From: Bacteroidota bacterium
GTDB lineage: Bacteria > Bacteroidota > Bacteroidia > Chitinophagales > Chitinophagaceae
DNA: 9,515 nt
Reading direction: 5' to 3'
Assembly: GCA_947454745.1 (NCBI GenBank)
Contig: CANGMV010000024.1
Coordinates: 1 to 9,515 of the forward strand
Part shown: in pieces, positions 6,738 to 9,515 of the stretch
Layout of the letters: each line of letters opens with the position of its first letter
How positions within the stretch are numbered: the stretch's first letter is position 1
Position numbers and translations under genes: made by a program
The notes under the pieces: generated by a model
What the model was told of the DNA's origin: nothing
What the model saw: only the letters and a program-made list of their open reading frames with translations
Database searches by the model: none

Positions 6738-7127
6738 CTACAACTTACTAGTTATTAAATTTTGAATGGCTAAAAATTCCTCGGAAGTCAATTTTAATTT
6801 AGGATTGTCAAAATTAATATCGCTTGCAGCGTTAATTGGAATTAAATGTACATGCGCATGTGGCACTTCCAATCCAATGGTCACCATACTCACCCTATTG
6901 CATGGAAAACTTTCCTCAATTGCTTTTGCAATGGGTTTTGCAAATTGCATAAGCTCATTTAAAAAGGTATCCGGCACATCAAACACTTTATCTACTTCAA
7001 TCTTAGGCACTACCAATACATGTCCTTTTTGCAAAGGGAATATATCTAAAAAAGCGAAGAACTTCTCAGACTCCGCAATTTTATAAGAAGGTATCTCACC
7101 TTGAATGATTTTTGAGAAAATCGTCAT
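6738..7127 (-). CDS. HIT family protein (histidine-triad nucleotide hydrolase)
   Basis: A 129-residue cytoplasmic protein. It has the HIT core opening SKIIQGEIPSYKI (5-17), the LDIFPLQKGHVLVVPK strand region (27-42), and the histidine triad PHAHVHLIP (89-97), with H90, H92 and H94, the last expected as the nucleophile. Members hydrolyse the phosphate linkage of adenosine nucleotides such as AMP-lysine or AMP-NH2; the physiological substrate here is not determined. The length and layout fit the Hint branch. The gene begins 5 bp after the greA stop, so the two should be co-transcribed from upstream of greA. It ends 31 bp from the convergent ruvC stop. Confidence 0.93.
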   Translation of the reverse strand: MTIFSKIIQGEIPSYKIAESEKFFAFLDIFPLQKGHVLVVPKIEVDKVFDVPDTFLNELMQFAKPIAKAIEESFPCNRVSMVTIGLEVPHAHVHLIPINAASDINFDNPKLKLTSEEFLAIQNLITSKL

Positions 7128-7132
7128 GCGTA

Positions 7133-7609
7133 TTAAATGGTAATATTGTCCACCTTAAATTTCATAGTGCCGTTAGGGGTTTGGACCTCCGCAATTTCGC
7201 CTACTTTCTTTCCAATCAATCCTTTGCCAATTGGAGATGATGCCGAAATTTTTCCTGCCTTTAAGTCCGCTTCTTTTTCACCAACCAATTGATAAGTAAC
7301 TGTTTTTTTAGTCGCTTCATTGGTAATAGTTACTTTCGTTAAAATTGTAACCTTACTGGTATCTATTGTTTTAGTATCCACAATTTTAGCATTTGAAATA
7401 GCAGCTTCTAATTGTTTAATTTTAGACTCCAACATTCCTTGTGCTTCTTTTGCAGCATCATATTCAGCATTCTCTTTTAAATCCCCTTTTTCTCTTGCTT
7501 CAGCAATGGCTCTCGAAGCAGCAGGGCGATCTACAGATTTTAATTTCTGCAACTCTTCACGCATCTTATCAAAAGTTTCCTGCGTTACGTATACATTTGT
7601 TTCACTCAT
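7133..7609 (-). CDS. greA: Transcription elongation factor GreA
   Basis: Binds the secondary channel of RNA polymerase and stimulates cleavage of backtracked RNA, rescuing stalled complexes. The 158-residue protein has an N-terminal coiled coil at about 9-75 with the tip KGDLKENAEYDAAKEAQG (41-58), whose acids D43 and E46 correspond to the catalytic D41 and E44 of E. coli. The C-terminal globular domain ends with SPIGKGLIGKKVGE (125-138) and VQTPNG (142-147). The ATG at 7609 (MSETNVYV) gives the family length; an in-frame ATG at 7678 would add 23 residues encoded by the terminator hairpin region and is rejected. AAAGGA sits just before the start. The leader holds an intrinsic terminator, so expression may depend on readthrough. 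The HIT gene follows 5 bp downstream. Confidence 0.97.
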   Translation of the reverse strand: MSETNVYVTQETFDKMREELQKLKSVDRPAASRAIAEAREKGDLKENAEYDAAKEAQGMLESKIKQLEAAISNAKIVDTKTIDTSKVTILTKVTITNEATKKTVTYQLVGEKEADLKAGKISASSPIGKGLIGKKVGEIAEVQTPNGTMKFKVDNITI

Positions 7610-7625
7610 ATCCTTTGATTTGTAT

Positions 7626-7659
7626 AAAAAAAATACAACGCCACATAGTTGTAGCGTTG
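7626..7659 (-). terminator. Intrinsic terminator between the dehydrogenase gene and greA
   Basis: On the minus strand CAACGCTACA (7659-7650) pairs with TGTGGCGTTG (7645-7636) through ten pairs, one of them U-G, across a 4-nt ACTA loop. After 2 nt comes a run of eight T (7633-7626). This is a textbook intrinsic terminator for leftward transcription. It lies 38 bp past the dehydrogenase stop and 17 bp before the greA ATG, so it can end the rsmA-dehydrogenase transcript and also attenuate greA. On the plus strand there is no following T run. Confidence 0.85.
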
Positions 7660-7666
7660 CAGTATA

Positions 7667-7674
7667 CAAAGGTA
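7667..7674 (-). promoter_or_regulatory. Candidate -7 box for greA, upstream of the terminator
   Basis: On the minus strand TACCTTTG fully matches TAnnTTTG. It lies just before the terminator hairpin, so a transcript from it would start at about the hairpin base and either stop at the T run after roughly 35 nt or read through into greA-HIT. No -33 TTG is seen at 19-21 bp. No better promoter is found in the 17 bp between the T run and greA. Confidence 0.45.
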
Positions 7675-7696
7675 TCAATTTAGCGTGAAATGAGGC

Positions 7697-8626
7697 TTAA
7701 ATAATAGCTAATTTTTCCAATACGATCTTAGCCATTTTGTAGTAAGCTTCATGGCTATAACCCGCTATATGTGGTGTTGCAAGGAAATTAGGGAAAGCCA
7801 ACAAGGCTTGTAGTTGTACTTTTTCACTTGGATGGTAAGTTGCCAAGTGCTCATTTTCTAATACATCCAGGCCTACCCCTCTAACCAATTGATTATTAAG
7901 GGCTTTTAAGACTGCTGCCGTATCGGTAACCTGGCCACGGCAGGTGCTTATAAAATAGGGCTTTTGCTTGCAAGCACTAAAAAAAGCATCATTAGCGTAA
8001 TGAAATGTAAGTTCCGTTAAAGGCAAATGCAGGCTAATAATACTTGCCTCCTCCTGAATTTGGGCCAAGCTAGCTGCTTTGATTTGTTCCGTTTCAAAAC
8101 CGGTTTTATACAAATCATGCACTAAAATTTTCACATCAAAGCCTTGTAAAACTTTCGCAAATGCACTGCCTGTATTGCCCAGTCCAATAATGCCAACTGT
8201 TTTCCCGCTTAATTCATCGGCCCTATTGGCATCTCGAATCCATTGTCCATTTTTTATTTCGCCATACGCACTATGAATGCGATTCATTAAACTTAAAACC
8301 ATTCCCAATGTATGCTCGCCAACGGTCGTGCAATTTCCTTCGGGACTACTTACACATTCAATTCCTTTGGTGTGCGCATAATCTACATCAATCAATTCCA
8401 TTCCACTTCCTAGTCTCCCTATCCATTTTAGTTGTACCCCTTTATCTAAAATCGCTGCGTCAATTTTTAAACGAGTTGTCACAATCAAACCAGTAGCATT
8501 GCCAATGATGTCAGCTAATTGATCATAACTTATTGCAGGTTCATACACTAAGTCAAACCCGTTTTCTTTAAGACTGTCCACCATAAAAGGATGCACGGGT
8601 GCGGTAATAATTACTAGAGATGCCAT
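7697..8626 (-). CDS. D-2-hydroxyacid dehydrogenase (phosphoglycerate dehydrogenase-like)
   Basis: NAD-dependent oxidoreductase of the D-isomer-specific 2-hydroxyacid dehydrogenase family, 309 residues, cytoplasmic. The split substrate domain brackets a Rossmann domain with TVGIIGLGNTGSAFA (143-157) and an acidic D171 at the end of strand 2. The catalytic triad is R230 (STCRG), E259 (LDVLENEH) and H286 (TPHIAG). R52 and N98 fall where E. coli SerA has R60 and N108, which hints at a phosphorylated substrate such as 3-phosphoglycerate. There is no C-terminal ACT or PdxB dimerisation domain, so serine feedback of the E. coli type is not expected. It starts 1 bp after the rsmA stop and so is surely co-transcribed with it. 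The exact substrate is uncertain; serA or a vitamin B6 role are the candidates. Confidence 0.9.
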   Translation of the reverse strand: MASLVIITAPVHPFMVDSLKENGFDLVYEPAISYDQLADIIGNATGLIVTTRLKIDAAILDKGVQLKWIGRLGSGMELIDVDYAHTKGIECVSSPEGNCTTVGEHTLGMVLSLMNRIHSAYGEIKNGQWIRDANRADELSGKTVGIIGLGNTGSAFAKVLQGFDVKILVHDLYKTGFETEQIKAASLAQIQEEASIISLHLPLTELTFHYANDAFFSACKQKPYFISTCRGQVTDTAAVLKALNNQLVRGVGLDVLENEHLATYHPSEKVQLQALLAFPNFLATPHIAGYSHEAYYKMAKIVLEKLAII

Positions 8627-8627
8627 C

Positions 8628-9392
8628 TTATTTATCGTTATGCATTTTAAAGGTTAATGCCGCATAGTCTTCATAGGTAAGGTTTTCAGCCCGCTTCATG
8701 AAAATAGGATCTTCCAATTGAGCCGTTGTAAAATAAGGCTTTAAAGGATTGCGCAACATTTTTCTGCGCTGCCCAAAAGCCATTTTCACAATATGGTAAA
8801 AACTTTTTTCCGATGCCATTGCTGGAAAAATTTCTTTACGCTTAAACATAATCACCCCACTATCTACTTTTGGAGGCGGATTAAATGCACTTGGTGGAAC
8901 ATCAAACAAATAAGTAACATCATAAAAAGCTTGTGCCAATACACTCAAAATTCCATAGGCTTTTGAATGCGGCTTTGCAGCTATTCTTTCTGCTACTTCT
9001 TTTTGAAACATACCTACCATCATGGGAACATTGGCTTTCCAGTCCAATACTTTAAAAACAATTTGAGTAGAAATATTGTAGGGAAAATTACCTACCAAAA
9101 CAAATGGTGCTTCAAAAGGCATTTGTGTTTCTAAAAAATCTTCATTTATTAATTTACCATTTAATTCAGGAAAAGTATGGTTCAAATAATTCACTTTTTC
9201 CGTATCCAATTCAATGGCCTTAAAGGATTGAGTAGGTAATTTGTAAATGTACTCGGTTAAAGCACCTGCACCTGGACCTACTTCTACCAGCCTTTCTATT
9301 GGATTTTCAAGCAATACTGCCTGTATTCTTTCACAAACCGTCTTATCGGTTAAGAAGTGTTGTCCTAAGGACTTTTTTAGCGTGTACTGCAT
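8628..9392 (-). CDS. rsmA: 16S rRNA dimethyladenosine transferase RsmA (KsgA)
   Basis: S-adenosylmethionine-dependent enzyme that dimethylates the two adjacent adenines in the 3'-terminal hairpin of 16S rRNA (A1518 and A1519 in E. coli), a late checkpoint in small-subunit assembly. The 254-residue protein shows LKKSLGQHFLTD (5-16), the SAM-binding VEVGPGAGALTEYI (36-49), the catalytic NFPYNIS (102-108), NPPPKVDSGV (171-180) and AFGQRRKMLRN (205-215). The start at 9392 is fixed by the GQHFL motif near residue 10; the next methionine is far downstream. It leads the dehydrogenase gene by 1 bp and is divergent from pdxA with a 44-bp gap. Confidence 0.97.
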   Translation of the reverse strand: MQYTLKKSLGQHFLTDKTVCERIQAVLLENPIERLVEVGPGAGALTEYIYKLPTQSFKAIELDTEKVNYLNHTFPELNGKLINEDFLETQMPFEAPFVLVGNFPYNISTQIVFKVLDWKANVPMMVGMFQKEVAERIAAKPHSKAYGILSVLAQAFYDVTYLFDVPPSAFNPPPKVDSGVIMFKRKEIFPAMASEKSFYHIVKMAFGQRRKMLRNPLKPYFTTAQLEDPIFMKRAENLTYEDYAALTFKMHNDK

Positions 9393-9396
9393 GAAG

Positions 9397-9404
9397 CAAA
9401 GTTA
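9397..9404 (-). promoter_or_regulatory. Candidate -7 box for rsmA
   Basis: On the minus strand TAACTTTG fully matches TAnnTTTG and ends 4 nt before the rsmA ATG. A TTG occurs upstream, but at 29 bp rather than 19-21. As the rsmA start cannot be moved downstream, use of this box would give an essentially leaderless mRNA. Confidence 0.4.
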
Positions 9405-9416
9405 GGTTTTTGTGCG

Positions 9417-9424
9417 TACTTTTA
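9417..9424 (+). promoter_or_regulatory. Weak candidate -7 box for pdxA
   Basis: TACTTTTA matches TAnnTTTG except for the last base and lies 12 nt before the ATG at 9437. No -33 element at normal spacing is seen. It would be nearly back-to-back with the rsmA box at 9397-9404. Confidence 0.25.
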
Positions 9425-9436
9425 CAGCCTAATCAA

Positions 9437-9515
9437 ATGGATATGAACCAGGACATCAAAAAACCAATTATAGGCTTTAGCTGTGGCGATTTAAACGGCG
9501 TTGGCATGGAATTAA
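9437..9515 (+). CDS. pdxA: 4-hydroxythreonine-4-phosphate dehydrogenase PdxA (5' part)
   Basis: Only the first 26 codons are present; the gene runs off the right edge. The start reads MDMNQDIKKPIIGFSCGD, continuing LNGVGMEL. IIGFSCGDLNGVGMEL corresponds to the N-terminal strand and GDxxGIGxE motif of PdxA (GDPAGIGPE in E. coli), in the Bacteroidota variant with N in place of A. PdxA oxidises 4-phosphohydroxy-threonine in the DXP-dependent route to pyridoxal phosphate. The second ATG at 9443 is an equally possible start. pdxA next to rsmA is a known pairing in bacteria, which supports the call. Confidence 0.85.
   Translation, partial: MDMNQDIKKPIIGFSCGDLNGVGMEL

Noticed and set aside
6766..7086. 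Open frame opposite the HIT gene, and similar antisense frames inside uppP, ruvC, greA and the dehydrogenase
   Set aside because: They mirror well-supported genes and show no recognisable domain or start context.
7610..7678. 23-residue N-terminal extension of GreA
   Set aside because: It is encoded by the terminator hairpin and T run; GreA has the standard length from 7609.
1..9515. Mobile element, CRISPR array, prophage, defence or biosynthetic cluster
   Set aside because: No transposase, integrase, direct-repeat array, tRNA-linked site or change in composition was seen; the genes are ordinary core genes.

Overview
This window is a compact, AT-rich stretch of core bacterial chromosome, most likely from Bacteroidota and plausibly from the Chitinophagaceae. 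The reasons are: FtsX followed by a DUF3098 protein and UppP, an arrangement I associate with this phylum; proteins of Bacteroidota type throughout (DUF3098, the GNFKLDGG metallo-beta-lactamase-fold enzyme, DUF3108); no clear Shine-Dalgarno sequences before most starts; and several TAnnTTTG-like -7 promoter boxes. The genus cannot be fixed from the sequence alone.

Layout: (1) positions 89-4310, plus strand: ftsX, a DUF3098 membrane protein, a strong intrinsic terminator, uppP, a UMF1-type MFS transporter, and a metallo-beta-lactamase-fold hydrolase whose start overlaps the transporter's end. (2) positions 4318-6069, minus strand: a flippase-like (LPG_synthase_TM) membrane protein followed by an exported DUF3108 protein. 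(3) positions 6116-6706, plus strand: ruvC, divergent from the flippase-like gene. (4) positions 6738-9392, minus strand, read right to left: rsmA, a D-2-hydroxyacid dehydrogenase, an intrinsic terminator, greA and a HIT-family gene. (5) from 9437, plus strand: the first codons of pdxA, divergent from rsmA and cut by the window edge.

Functionally, the left half is about the cell envelope and division: FtsX for septal peptidoglycan hydrolase control, UppP for recycling the undecaprenyl carrier, and a flippase-like protein with an exported partner. The right half is information processing and metabolism: RuvC for recombination, RsmA for ribosome maturation, GreA for transcript cleavage, PdxA for vitamin B6, and a dehydrogenase that may serve serine or B6 metabolism.

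No mobile element, CRISPR array, RNA gene, defence system or obvious horizontally acquired block is visible, and no stretch above 300 bases lacks a gene. I found no convincing new biological system. The points most worth a second look are regulatory: a perfect 10-bp inverted repeat holding two identical -7 boxes upstream of ftsX; a terminator hairpin in the greA leader, recalling the attenuated greA leader of E. coli; and -7 boxes placed so close to the ruvC, rsmA and flippase-like starts that their mRNAs may be leaderless.
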